64,000 nt of DNA, taken from assembly GCA_963082975.1 (NCBI GenBank), contig OY720346.1, positions 22,996,720-23,060,719 on the forward strand, given 5' to 3'. The notes under the pieces are model-generated. The model was given only the letters and a program-made list of their open reading frames with translations, had not been told where the DNA came from and ran no database searches. The translations under genes were made by a program, and so were the position numbers. Origin of the DNA: Labia minor. Its lineage: Eukaryota > Arthropoda > Insecta > Dermaptera > Spongiphoridae. Of the stretch, positions 53,004 to 64,000 are shown in pieces (within the stretch, counting starts at the first letter, position 1; every line of letters starts with the position of its first letter).

Positions 53004-53348
53004 TTTTTAATTATGTTTAGTTTCTTGAACTTTTACAATAATTTTTTGAAAAGGTGGAATGGAATATTGAGTAAATATTTTTTTATTTTGACCAATATAT
53101 GAAAAATGTATATTTACCTAAAATATTGTTTTGTCATATTGAATGTATGAATCGTAGTAGATTAATAATTAATATACTAAACATCATTTGCTTTTTCTAC
53201 CTATTAAGTGTTTGAATATATAACGAGTTACACATCAATTTCTATTGTATTACGTCAAATGAAAAGATTATAAAAGCGTTTGCATTGTATTATTTCTATT
53301 TTCATATTTATTTGAAAGAATTAAACTCACATGAATAGAAAAAAATCT

Positions 53349-53949
53349 GGAGTGTCTCCACTCGACTATCTCGCAAATTTGAATTGGATTAAATAACATA
53401 TATTAATTTAAATTAGATTAAATTAATTAAATTATAGATTAAAATAATAATAAATAATATTTATTAAACCAGCGCATGTTTGGCTCTTTGTTGATGGCAC
53501 CACGTCACGTGTTGGCGCGTGAGATTTGCAGTGTTTTTTAATTCTGGTACTTTCAGTGATTCAATCAAGCTAAAATTCTATATATAGCAGTTTTATACAA
53601 TTATTAATCATGTGAAAAATTATCAAACATATATCTTTATTTTTACGGTCACTTTAGAAGAAAAAAAATCAAAACGTTGTAGGTAATGACCCTCTTCCAA
53701 TTGAGCTAAATTTCTCAAAAGTTGATAGAAAACTATGTATTTTGAATAATGTCCATGTACCGAATTTCATCATTCTAGCTCAAACAGTTTTTGCGTAATC
53801 TTGGTTACATACATACACACACACACACACAGAGACATTTTACTCAACCTTAGTCAAAATGATTGAGGAACCTTCAAAACGTATAAAAACATCAAAATCT
53901 CAACATCGAAAATTTTCGTGATCGCAATACTAACTCTGTCGAGATAGTA
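53349..53949 (+). mobile_element. Family A Helentron-like element, copy 3
   Basis: Near full-length copy, GGAGTGTCTCCACTCGACTA at the start and GAGATAGTA at the end. CACA tract at about 53815-53831. The 5' ACTATCTCGC is the inverse of the consensus 3' GCGAGATAGT; here the 3' hairpin has mutated to TAACTCTGTCGAGATAG. Confidence 0.85.
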
Positions 53950-53999
53950 AAAAATAATTTAAAAATAAATAGATTCAATTTAATTGATAAAGAAAATTA

Positions 54000-55270
54000 T
54001 TATTATTATTATTATTATTATTTTCTTTCATTTAAATATTAAACGTTTTTTTTTTGCACATCATTCCAGTCGAGTTGAAATGAAATATAACTTTCATGTG
54101 ATTATTGTTAAAAAAAACATATATTTTGAATTAAATTGACTAGATTATTTTTTTTTAATTACCTTAATAAATGAAAATGTTTTAAATATAATAGATGAAT
54201 GTAAATTTGTATTTTGAAGAATAATTAACTTACATTTAGAAAAATGAGTTCAATTATAATATTATATAATTCCTTCATTTAATTAATATAGCCTCGGAGT
54301 TTTAGTCCTGGTTCGTCAAACTTGGGGAATGTCGCCAAATTCAATTAATAATTAAATTCAAATGCGCAAACAAAAATACTAATATTAAATCAATTTAAGG
54401 ACAATACCTCTATCGAATTGTTATTATAATTTTTTATATATACCTATATATGTATATATTTATTGAAATATATCTATATATTTTATTCAGATATTTATAT
54501 TAAGTATATATTATATATAGTAGAGAAAGTAAATTAAAAATAATCAACATATAAATTATTTTTAATTTTAAAATTTTTCAAAGAATATAATTTTTTAAAA
54601 GAACAAATAAAGAGACTATTCACGAAATAATGTTATTTAATTTATAATAAATATACCTATTTCACTAAGATTCTCATTCAAAAGTATTAAAAACCCGATT
54701 TATTTGATAATCCCACAAATACTTTCACATTCAAGTAGAATGGAGGAATTTTAATTATTTTAATGTATTGAATACTCTTTTTAGATGTCAAAGGAATCAC
54801 AGGTGACAAATGATGAGTACATTATATAGGTATATATAAACCTGAACTTTTATATTTGAAATTACTTTTTAAACTAGTAAATATAAACCAAATGCAAAAA
54901 AGAAAAAAAAAATATTTTATTAAAAAGCATTTAAGTGAAATAAATATTCTTGGTGATCTTATAATCAACAATATAATTATATATTTTTCATTTAATAGGT
55001 GGTATTTAAATTTAAAAATATTATATAAATATAAAAACATTTTAATATATATGCATTAAAAAATTCAACCAGTTGAAAAGGCACAACATTGTCATTGCCT
55101 GACAACAGCGCCTCCTTGGCGTCTACTTAATAATTTTCCTTTTAATTACAATATTATTAGAAATTAGAAAATAAAATAGTTTCCAAAAAATAATAAAAGA
55201 TTTGTTTGAGCCCTTTTTAGACAATTAAGTAAACAGATTTCCTTAGTTAAGTAAACACTTTGATGATTGA
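54000..55270. other. AT-rich intergenic stretch, no gene seen
   Basis: Starts with an ATT trinucleotide tract at about 53999-54022. The rest is low complexity. A small complex patch at 55070-55130 (CAACAGCGCCTCCTTGGCG) has no partner. Confidence 0.55.
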
Positions 55271-55699
55271 TATATATGTGTATACCCTCGATATCCATTT
55301 ACAGGTTTACCGAGTATTTTTTACAAGGAACCCGGCATTCTCCTACCTCCCCCGTAGTGGCACAACCAGGATTTGATCCTGGGAGGAATTTTGACCTTCC
55401 TAAGGCGGGATCTCTCAAAGACAAATTTTCATTAAGATTTTTTTTTTAAATTAAATATTTAAAAAAGTTTTGTAAATGAAACACTGTTTTTACAAAATCT
55501 GGCAAAAAAAATTTAATTTTCTATTTTATTTACTCGTATTCACAGTTTTAGAAAGAAAATATTTTTTTCTAGCTATAAGTAAATCATTTTAGCTTTCCTC
55601 ATCGAATGAAGATAGCTTATTCGATGGTCGGAAAATTTTGAAAATTTTTGCTTCGAGATTTTTTGAGATCACCACTTTTCAGACTGTTCTGAATTCAAA

Positions 55700-55800
55700 A
55701 TTGCAAAAAAAAAAAAAAAAAAAAAAAATTTGAACCGGCCGGCCGGCCGCGTTCGTTACCGAGATTACATCTAAACAAAATGAGATATTGTCTTGAAATT
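55700..55800 (-). mobile_element. Possible SINE 3' half with T-run
   Basis: On the minus strand, GGTAACGAACGCGGCCGG leads to CCGGTTCAAATT (box-B-like) and a run of 24 T (24 A on the plus strand, 55705-55728). GGCC tandem units occur at 55735-55748. The layout suggests a tRNA-derived retroposon, but no second copy is present to confirm. Confidence 0.3.
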
Positions 55801-56312
55801 TGATATTTAGATGTTTTTTGGGGGGAATGATGGGCGGGGATTGGATTGTTTTTGGACAAGGGTAGTTTAAAGAGGTGTAAAAGCACATTTTATTGATTTT
55901 CTCAATAAATACCGATTTTCATGAGAATTATCATACTATCGTTAAATTTATAGAGAATCGAATTTATTAAAAGTTTCACTATATTCATTTTACCTAAACT
56001 TAATAATAAAGGAGTTATTTATAAAAAAACTACTTTAAGATTTCGAAAGCTTTTCGTCCGCCCGTAGTGGCAGAATATTTCGCTTCATAATTTTTATGAA
56101 ATTAGCAATTAATGTAATGTATTAATAATAAAAAATATTTAAAATTTGAGTAATATTTTTATTTATTTTATATTTTATATTTAAATATTATTCAAATTGG
56201 AAAATTTCAAAATCATCTAGAAATCTTATAATAAGTCTTTTGTCTTTTATGATTTAGGAGAAATAATAAAATAATTTTTTATTTCTTATATTAAATTCTG
56301 TACGAAAAATCT

Positions 56313-56625
56313 TGAGTGTCTCCACTCGACTATCTCGCAAATTTGAATTGGATTAAATAACATATATTAATTTAAATTAGATTAAATTAATTAAATTATA
56401 AATTAAAATAATAATAAATAATATTTATTAAACCAGCGCATGTTTGGCTTTTTGTTGATGGCACCACGTCACGTGTTGGCGCGTGAGATTTGCAGTGTTT
56501 TTTAATTCTGGTACTTTCAGCGATTCAATCAAGCTGAAATTCTATATATAGCAGTTTTATACAATTATTAATCATGTGAAAAATTATCAAATATATATCT
56601 TTATTTTTACGGTCACTTTAGAAGA
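56313..56625 (+). mobile_element. Family A element, 3'-truncated copy 4
   Basis: Very similar to 53349-53949 for its first 310 bp, then stops after CGGTCACTTTAGAAG. The microsatellite and 3' hairpin are missing. Confidence 0.85.
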
Positions 56626-56629
56626 TTTT

Positions 56630-57480
56630 ATATAAGTATATGAGTATATAAATCAAAAAAACCCAGAAATTAATTTTTAAAAATGTTTGTTAATAGGCGT
56701 TGTTGATCTCATTCCTATCTTGGTACAAGTAACTTATGGATTTTCATAAAGCATACGGATATAGTAAGGTTACAAAAATTAAACCAAACAAGGTGACAAA
56801 ATATCCAAATAAGTCAATAAAAGAGAAGTAAGGATGAAAAGGGATTTTATCTACTAGGAAGACCCAAAGGATTGTTTGAACCTGTTTAATGAAGGAAAAG
56901 TAAATGAATCATAGATGAAGCTGATACAATAAAAGATAACAAAAAATAAAAAGCAAAAAATCGTGTTCAACTTGCATTGTCACAAGCTATAAATAATATA
57001 AATATTTGTGATAATATGCTTTGCAAATATGAGTTCAACATAAAACCGAAATTGTCATGTTAAGAGTTAATCTTTATCTAAAAGAATTCTAAAAATTAAT
57101 TAAAAGTAAATTCAGCAAATATAAAAATCAAAATATAATTAAAAAATATCGTTTATTTTTGCTTCAAGCCATGCAGAGAGTTTCACCAGTTGAATTGAAA
57201 AAAATATTATCACGTAGATTTTTTTTTTCAAGCTTTATAAATTATACTTATATATCATTGTAAGAGTTTTGACGTTTTGAATTCCAATTAATTATATTAT
57301 ACATTGTGATAAGCATATTTAAGACAATTAGACGTTTTATTAATATTTTAATTGAATTTATTATTTTTGAAATCAGTGAAGTTTTTTATTCATCTTCAAA
57401 TTCATTCAATATTCATTCATTTATTTTAATTAATAAAAATAATAGTAATTGTAATCAATTTACCTAGAATCCAAACATTC
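56630..57480. other. AT-rich intergenic stretch, no gene seen
   Basis: Low to moderate complexity with no ends or frames recognised. Confidence 0.5.
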
Positions 57481-57487
57481 TCTTCTC

Positions 57488-57560
57488 TTAACAATTTTGA
57501 AAATGGCGCCAAATTGGGCGCCGAAATGTCAAGAAACAAATCTTAGCAAATAGGAAAATA
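57488..57560 (+). mobile_element. Penelope-like terminal fragment
   Basis: AAAATGGCGCCAAATTGGGC followed by GCCGAAATGTC matches the motif of the 4038-4545 palindrome arms. GGCGCC and GGCGCC form a perfect 6 bp stem before the GAAA box. Confidence 0.5.
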
Positions 57561-57725
57561 ACCAGGAAAAACTCTCTTTATATACATGTGATTGGGGAAA
57601 ATTCATTGATCATTGAATTAATAGTAATTTAGTTAGATTAATAAAATATTTATTTTTTTCGGATATTTCGATAAAATTATTTATCAAAAAAATTAATTTA
57701 AATTTAATGGACACGTTGATGGAAG

Positions 57726-58319
57726 CAGTGCCGCCCTAACCACAGGGCTAAATGGGCTATAGCCCCAGGGCGCAAGCCTTTTGAGGCGGCAATTTTTTAT
57801 TTGCGATATAGTAAAAATTTATTTTTCATTTTATTAGTTTTTACTTATTTTTAAATTAAAACACTTCTTAAAATATTAAACTGATTTTTATTTCTTTCAA
57901 ATGTGTTGAAAAACGATAGATAGAGAAGGGCAACGCGAAATAGGAGTAACACCCTACCGATCGTACTTTTGTTTCAGTCGCACTGGAGTTAATATAAGAC
58001 CACCAATCATATAATAGTTCCGATCAAGTTCTAAGGATTAGACTAAAAACTGATCGGAACTGTCATTATTGAGACAATCCCCTCAAATCTGGGTAAACCA
58101 TCTTTTAAATACCCATCTTTTAAATAAGTGACTTTAAAGAAAAGTTACAATAAAGATAAAAGTTTATTATAAAAGTAATAAATAGTTTTTTTCTAGTTTT
58201 GACACTTTTGTTTTGTATAACTTTTCCGACTCCCATTTGCCATTTTGTGTATTTTCTTAGGAAGAAGGGCGCATTATTTTTAGTAGCCCATGGGCGCCGA
58301 ATTCCTTAAGACGGCCCTG
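57726..58319. mobile_element. Non-autonomous hAT element (594 bp)
   Basis: Ends CAGTGCCGCCCTAACC and TTAAGACGGCCCTG lie within a perfect 8 bp duplication, GATGGAAG, at 57718-57725 and 58320-58327. GGGCGC motifs occur near both ends. No transposase motifs. Confidence 0.9.
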
Positions 58320-58329
58320 GATGGAAGGG

Positions 58330-59020
58330 GAAATTAAGTCTGTTAATAAATGTTTCCGATGATTTAAGTGGTTTGAAGTGAATGAAAAATGGCATAAAAA
58401 TATTAAATCTAACAATTTCCCACTCAGAATAATTATATTCAAGCATATATACGTGGGAGGAGATAAGAAGAAAGATATTAGTCAATAAAAAAGAATATGC
58501 CTATGGTAATTTTCACGTATCTATAATATATAAATATTATATATAAAACCTGTATATATTCTACGAATAAGATGATTATGGCTTATCTAGTCAATTTGAC
58601 ATTTATGATGATTGAACTTATTTAAATAAAACCAATAAACAAGTTGAATGATTCAACTAATAAAATAAACAATCATTTGTTATCGACCTTATCGAGTTGA
58701 AATCACATTTAATCCCCAATAAATCCTCAATAAATATTTATAAGTAAATTATAATAAGTGAATTATTTAATTAATATATTGTAAAATATATCAATAATAA
58801 TATAATTTAAAATAAATTCAAAACATTATAAATAATAAATAATATTTATATTTTAAAACTTGTATTGATATTAATATATATAATATTCAATTAATTTTCT
58901 AAATATTTAGATTATTTAACAAAAGATCCTAATTTATCTAACCAGAATAAATGATAGAAAATGATAAAAATAGCAAATGGATTCTAACAACTAATAAAGT
59001 TTTTAGTAATAAAATTAGCT
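58330..59020. other. AT-rich intergenic stretch, no gene seen
   Basis: Low complexity; no frame or repeat end recognised. Confidence 0.6.
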
Positions 59021-59610
59021 GGAGTGTCTCCACTCGACTATCTCGCAATTTGTATTGGATTAAATAACATAATATATTATATTTAAATTTAATTTAATTA
59101 ATTATAGATTATAAATAATAAATATTAAACCAGCGCATGTTTGGCTTTTTGTTGATGGCACCACGTCACGTGTTGGCGCGTGAGATTTGCAGTGTTAAAA
59201 AATTAATTCTGGTAGTTTCAGCCAATCAATAAAGCTGAAATTATATATATAGCAGTTTTATACAATTATTAATCATGTGAAAAATTATCAAACATATATC
59301 TTTATCTTTACGGTCACTTTAGAGGAAAAAAAATCAAAACGTTGTAGGTAATGACCCTCTTCCGGTTGAGCTACATTTCTCAAAAGTTGATAGAAAACTA
59401 CGAATTTTGAATAATGCTCATGTACCAAATTTCATCATTCTAGCTCAAACCGTTTTTCCGTAATCTTGGTTACATACACACACACACACACACAGACATT
59501 TTTCTCAACCTTAGTGAAAATGATTCAGGAACCTTCAAAACGTATAAAAACATCAAAATCTCAACATCGAAAATTTTCGTGATCGCAATACTATCTCTGG
59601 CGAGATAGTA
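59021..59610 (+). mobile_element. Family A Helentron-like element, copy 5 (best preserved)
   Basis: Complete from GGAGTGTCTCCACTCGACTA to CGAGATAGTA, about 590 bp. A 5' hairpin GAGTG-TCTC-CACTC, a CA tract at about 59476-59492, and a 3' hairpin TACTATCTC-TGGC-GAGATAGTA are all present. The internal GTTGTAGGTAATGACCCTC is the uninterrupted form of the site hit by the hAT at 16700. Confidence 0.88.
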
Positions 59611-59619
59611 AAAATATGA

Positions 59620-60580
59620 ATTATATTAAAGAATAAATTAAATTACTCATCATATTTAAATTAATACCAATTTCAATTTTAAATTTAATTTTATAATTAC
59701 ATTAGTTTAAATGGCTTTTGGAAAGTTTTATATTTTGTTTATTAAGATCCTTTGACATCTTGGCAATAGCGCACAGGAGATTTGAACTTTTCAATAAAAT
59801 TCCTCCTAAACTAATTAATATAATAATTATTAAAAGTTAAAAATTATTTATAAATTATTTTTTTTAACACTTACATTCTTCATGATACGAACCAAAGATT
59901 AATATATTTCTTATTATACATTTTTTTCAAAACAAATTTGAAACTTTTTTTTATTCAGAAAATATTTTTTCTCTTTGATATATTCATCTGGTCTCATAAT
60001 TACCATGCACTTATCTAATTTAAATTAAATTTAATACAGTTAGAACTGATTGTAAATATAGAACACCACTGCTTTTAAGTAATTTGTAGCTTTATCTCGA
60101 AACATGTAAACAATGTAGATTACAGGCCCTTACGAATCCTAACGTGAATGTGATTCAAATGAACAGAGTGAGAAAATAATTTCTAATTCTACATTCTAAC
60201 CCTAATATACCTTTTCAGATTGACAACAACTATAAATAATTTCTTCACTATTTAAATTGTTCTTATAACTAACATAGTATCTAAAAAAAAATAAGTACTA
60301 TAATAATATTATTTATTCTATACATTTTTCGTGGACTACAACTAACAATAAAACTACATTTAAAAGTAGCTGTAAAAATAATATTATTTACATTTAAAGA
60401 TATACTTATATCTATTATGACATGATTATAGGTTTTAATGATACGTAGGGGTATTAGGTATTCATAGCAAAAATTACAGCTTCATTCTTAAAATAAAAAC
60501 TATTAAAATTTACAAAAATAAAAAAGTCAACTTTCCTTAACAGGGATAGTGATATTGCGGAGCCGGAGTGAGGGATATGG
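59620..60580. other. AT-rich intergenic stretch, no gene seen
   Basis: Mostly low complexity. A patch at 60060-60180 has no recognised content. Confidence 0.5.
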
Positions 60581-60587
60581 CTTATGG

Positions 60588-60924
60588 CAGTGGTTCCCAA
60601 ACTTATTTGGCCAAGCGACCCCTTACCAGAAAAAAATTCATTCAGCACCCCCTTTCCAGAAAAAAATTTACTCAGCGCCCCCTTGGAAATTCATTTTATT
60701 TAATTTTAATAACAATTAAGCAGAAAGATAAATGTACCTATTTACAAAATATTATAAATAAAGGTGTAAATTAGAAACATTGAATTTATGTATCTATTTG
60801 TTGATCTCAGAATAGAAAGTAAGATACAAGTAATTTTCCCTAAATGCATCTGTGGCCATCACCGCCCCCCTGGATCGCTCCAGCGCCAACGAGGGGGCGG
60901 TAGCGCCCACTTTGGGAATCACTG
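60588..60924. mobile_element. Non-autonomous hAT element (337 bp)
   Basis: Ends CAGTGGTTCCCAAACTT and CACTTTGGGAATCACTG lie between GCTTATGG (60580-60587) and GCTTATAG (60925-60932), an 8 bp duplication with one change. Near the left end CACCCCCTTTCCAGAAAAAA-type units are tandemly repeated two to three times. Open frames across it are spurious. Confidence 0.88.
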
Positions 60925-60939
60925 GCTTATAGGGAATTA

Positions 60940-63290
60940 CATATAAAACAAAAATAAAAGTTGAAATGTTTAAATTTTTAATTCGTTAAGTTTTAATGTA
61001 CGTAACTTAAATAATATCTATTATTATATTTACACAAATCTGGGACCATGAATATTCCCCACTTCTTACTTAATTGTTTGAGAGCTTCAATTCTCAAATG
61101 TTAAGTAAAGGTAAATAACCCTTGTACACGAAATGCGTCCTTCGACACAATTTTAGACAAAGACTTGCAAATAATAAACAATGAGCAATATGTAAATAAA
61201 TAAGTGTTAATATTAATTTTAAAGAATTTGCAAAAACGTAGAATAAACTATATTTGCAAAAGTTGCAAAAAAATACAAATTAAAAGCTGTTGAAAAAATA
61301 AATCTAGTAATTATCTAGTAATTATGCGTATATAAAAGTTTTGAATATTTTCATAAATGACTTAAAATCAGTTTATTTATTTATTATTAATTAATTAATT
61401 AATTAATTTAAATTAATTAAATAAATACTAATGATTAGTAATAAGTATATTATTTATTTTGATCATTTATATTTTTATTATTAAATAAATTTGAACTTAT
61501 CATTATAACTACTATTATACAATTAACTTTAATATAGGTTTAAAAGCCTAAAATAAAAGTAAAAACACTGACTTTTTTTACTTTAATTAACTTTAAATTA
61601 CCCTTGACAAGGTCAATTATGGGTTTTCAAATATTATGTAGAGGTAAATATTTAAACATGATTGGTAATGCAAGATCTAGGATCTAATTGATTTATAATT
61701 TTCGAACTAAATATTTACTGATTTGTTTTTGATTTAAAATTGAGCAAAAAACATAAAGATTTGAAAAATAAAACTTTTATATTAATTTATTCTTTTAATG
61801 TCCTCAAGGCAGAATTTAATGATTAAAAATATAAATCTTATGTTTTTAGTTTAATTTTTAGTTAAATATATATTTAAATTTTAAAAAGAATTTTTTTATT
61901 AATTTTCCAAGTTTAGATAGAAAAAATTCTAAGTAATAACTTGTTATTATTTAAAATTATAATTCTTTTTGTTTCTATACGAATATATTGAATAAAATAA
62001 TTTCAATACTATATATTTTGATTAACTAATATTTATTTTCTAATCCATAAAATTTCTCATTTTTTTTTCGTTATAAAGATCGTCAATATTAAGATTGGAA
62101 CAATTTTATAGAGGAATATATTTTTTATAATATATAAAATCTTGAATATAATCATACAAAGAAGAGTTAAATGGTATGAAAAAGAAAAAAAGGGCAAGGA
62201 ATATAGTATATTGTATAGTTCAGCTTTTGCTTCTTCTGATAAAAGAAGAAAGTCCCAAAAGTCTTTTCTTCTCGAATAAATGCGAATTCACGTCTTGGCA
62301 TTGTTTGTTGTAAGTGAATAACAACAATAGTAGTGCAAGTATTTACAATTTAATGTAAAACATAATATTATTAATACATATATGAATATTTAGAATTTAG
62401 TATAAGGTCATTATTTTAGATAGAGGTAGGATATATGATAAGATGCTTCACAACTTGGTTATGGTTTCCTTTGTTATCATACTCATACAATACAATTATT
62501 CCCTTAAAAGATATTAAAACTTATGGGCATCAAAAGAATAATTTATTCAAGCAAGAATGAGTTTTTTAAGGAGTTTACTTTATGATCAGTCCGGTCTTCC
62601 ATATCAAATTCATTTCTAGTGACACTTTTATCAAAGGTCTATTCAAATCAAGATTTTTAAGTAATTTCAATTAATATAATCATATAAATAATTAAAATTA
62701 GATTAAAGATGGCCAAATACGGAAATTTTTTCTTAACTTTTATTTATTTTTTTTTATTCATTGCTTTATTCTATAAAAAAAATATTTATGTAAAAAAATA
62801 TATTTTATTTATCCTATTAATATAAAATTACATCACAAAATTAGTTTAAAAGAAATTTTTAAATGAAATATGCAGACATAGTAAGTATTTTGCGGAAGGC
62901 GATCTGACGTAAAGGTCTGCGATCAGCATTGAGACAATGCCAAATGGGTGAAGGCCTTGTCATACATTGAAAAATACAACTGTTCTCAATGATAGATCGC
63001 TTTCTGTGTGCTTAAGTTTTAAGAGAAGCAATGCCAAGGTTCGAGGATATTTACATTATACTATGTCCGAAATCAATTTGGAGTATTAAGAAGAGAAAGA
63101 ACATGAATTATATTTAGGTAAATTTTTGAAATTTAATGAAAAGGCTTAAACAAAATATGACATTATCTCTTAAACTAAAAAAAAATTAAAGATAATCTTA
63201 CATATTTTGGATAATTTTTCAAAAATATTAAATTTAATAAACGTAATTTTTCATCAAATTTTTGTATTTTTTTAATACACTTTATTTAAC
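60940..63290. other. Long AT-rich intergenic stretch, no gene seen
   Basis: Low complexity with a TTAATTAA-rich tract near 61385-61425. A more complex patch at 62885-63060 has an imperfect inverted pair, GCGATCAGCATTGAGA and TCTCAATGATAGATCGC. No coding or splice-consistent exon was found. Confidence 0.5.
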
Positions 63291-63296
63291 TCACAC

Positions 63297-63440
63297 TGTC
63301 CGTTTGTCCGCGAGTTGTCCGTTTGTTTGTTCGCGGCATTTTATAATCGATATTTCAACAACTTCCCGTCATTCAATAAACTTGAAATTTTGCATACGCC
63401 CTTGCTCCTGCTAATAATACACGAATCAATTGAAAAATCC
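63297..63440 (+). repeat. Interspersed-repeat-like segment with GTCCGTTTGTCCG
   Basis: GTCCGTTTGTCCGCGAGTTG with repeated GTCCGTTTG, followed by AATAAACTTGAAATTTTGCA. This resembles the GTCY microsatellite plus conserved flank of the Helentron-like elements, but no second copy is in the window. Confidence 0.35.
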
Positions 63441-63580
63441 ATTTATCTATTATCTATCTTTATCTATTATAGTGGTAATTAATTAACTAAACTTTCATAT
63501 GCGGAATATGGAATAGTTCACTATTTCAATCATAGATGGCGATAGCAGTTCTAGAGGCGCTGAATACGACTAAAAAGTAT

Positions 63581-63850
63581 AAAATAAATTTAAGTAAAAA
63601 GAAATCTTTTTAAAAAATACACTTTACTTAAAATTGCACTAAAAAGTAAAAAATAAAATCACTTTAAAGTGTGTGCGCTCAAATTATAATAACACCGTAA
63701 AACATGTAACACTGTAAAACATTTGCTTCCATTTGGTGTTATTATAATTTGAGCGCACACACTTTAAAGTGATTTTATTTTTTACTTTTTAGTGCAATTT
63801 TAAGTAAAGTGTATTTTTTAAAAAGATTTCTTTTTACTTAAATTTTTTAT
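63581..63850. mobile_element. Foldback element (MITE)
   Basis: Two nearly perfect arms of about 116 bp (63581-63696 and 63735-63850) surround a 38 nt loop that contains a direct repeat of GTAAAACAT. The arms contain GTGTGTGCGCTCAAATTATA and its inverse. No coding; no clear target duplication in the A/T-rich flanks. Confidence 0.9.
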
Positions 63851-64000
63851 TTTATTACATATTTACATATTAATAGAAAAAATACAATTTTTTAATAATA
63901 TTTTAATAAAATAAATAAATGGAAAGATTTTATTTTTTAGTTAAAAATCTATTATTCGTGCTGAAACGAAATTATTAAATTCCAAATGACAAATAATTTT

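Noticed and set aside
55300-55430. tRNA-like CCAGGATTTGATCCTGG
   Set aside because: It can form a T-arm-like hairpin, but no acceptor stem, anticodon arm or D arm could be built around it.
60454-60774. Open frames around the hAT at 60588
   Set aside because: They cross the element boundaries and follow its simple tandem units. No conserved domain is visible.

Overview
The window is a strongly AT-rich stretch of an animal nuclear genome. Genes have spliceosomal introns with GT-AG borders, and most of the sequence is intronic or intergenic and filled with transposon remnants. The mix of hAT, piggyBac, mariner/Tc1, Helitron and Helentron-like repeats fits an arthropod best. The species cannot be fixed from sequence alone; a parasitic copepod or another AT-rich arthropod would fit, but that is a guess.

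Two real protein-coding genes were reconstructed exon by exon, and they lie head to head. PEX1, the AAA+ ATPase that helps recycle the peroxisomal import receptor, is on the minus strand from 41277 to 12763 in 17 exons (1123 residues). Its first exon and its last two exons are short. The last two are separated from the rest of the gene by a 20.2 kb intron. TTC19, a mitochondrial TPR protein linked to respiratory complex III, is on the plus strand from 42344 to 48949 in 5 exons (337 residues). The two start codons are 1066 bp apart, so the genes may share a promoter. Both frames close exactly across every intron.

Region by region: 1-12.7 kb is intergenic, with two inverted copies of a 250 bp repeat, a Penelope-like palindrome, a Helitron end, two small hAT elements, a mariner remnant and the 3' flank of PEX1. 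12.7-41.3 kb is PEX1; its giant intron (14117-34304) holds a hAT nested in a Helentron-like repeat, a second hAT with BED/hAT coding remains, a foldback element, a SINE, a LINE reverse transcriptase pseudogene, a Helitron end, a decayed piggyBac, and several non-repetitive, GC-richer blocks that could be regulatory. 42.3-49 kb is TTC19, with a SINE and pogo-like end in intron 2 and a deleted mariner in intron 4. 49-64 kb is intergenic: an unusual 1.17 kb element with about ten copies of one short motif, a 0.85 kb palindrome, a CpG-rich promoter-like block at 52.2-52.5 kb, three further Helentron-like copies, two hAT elements and a foldback element at 63.6 kb.

The most interesting non-gene signal is a set of short non-autonomous repeats with one shared layout: a short terminal inverted repeat, a central microsatellite and a 3' hairpin. 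This is what is known for Helentron-derived (HINE/DINE-1-like) elements. At least two subfamilies here have diverged in sequence but clearly share ancestry at both ends.
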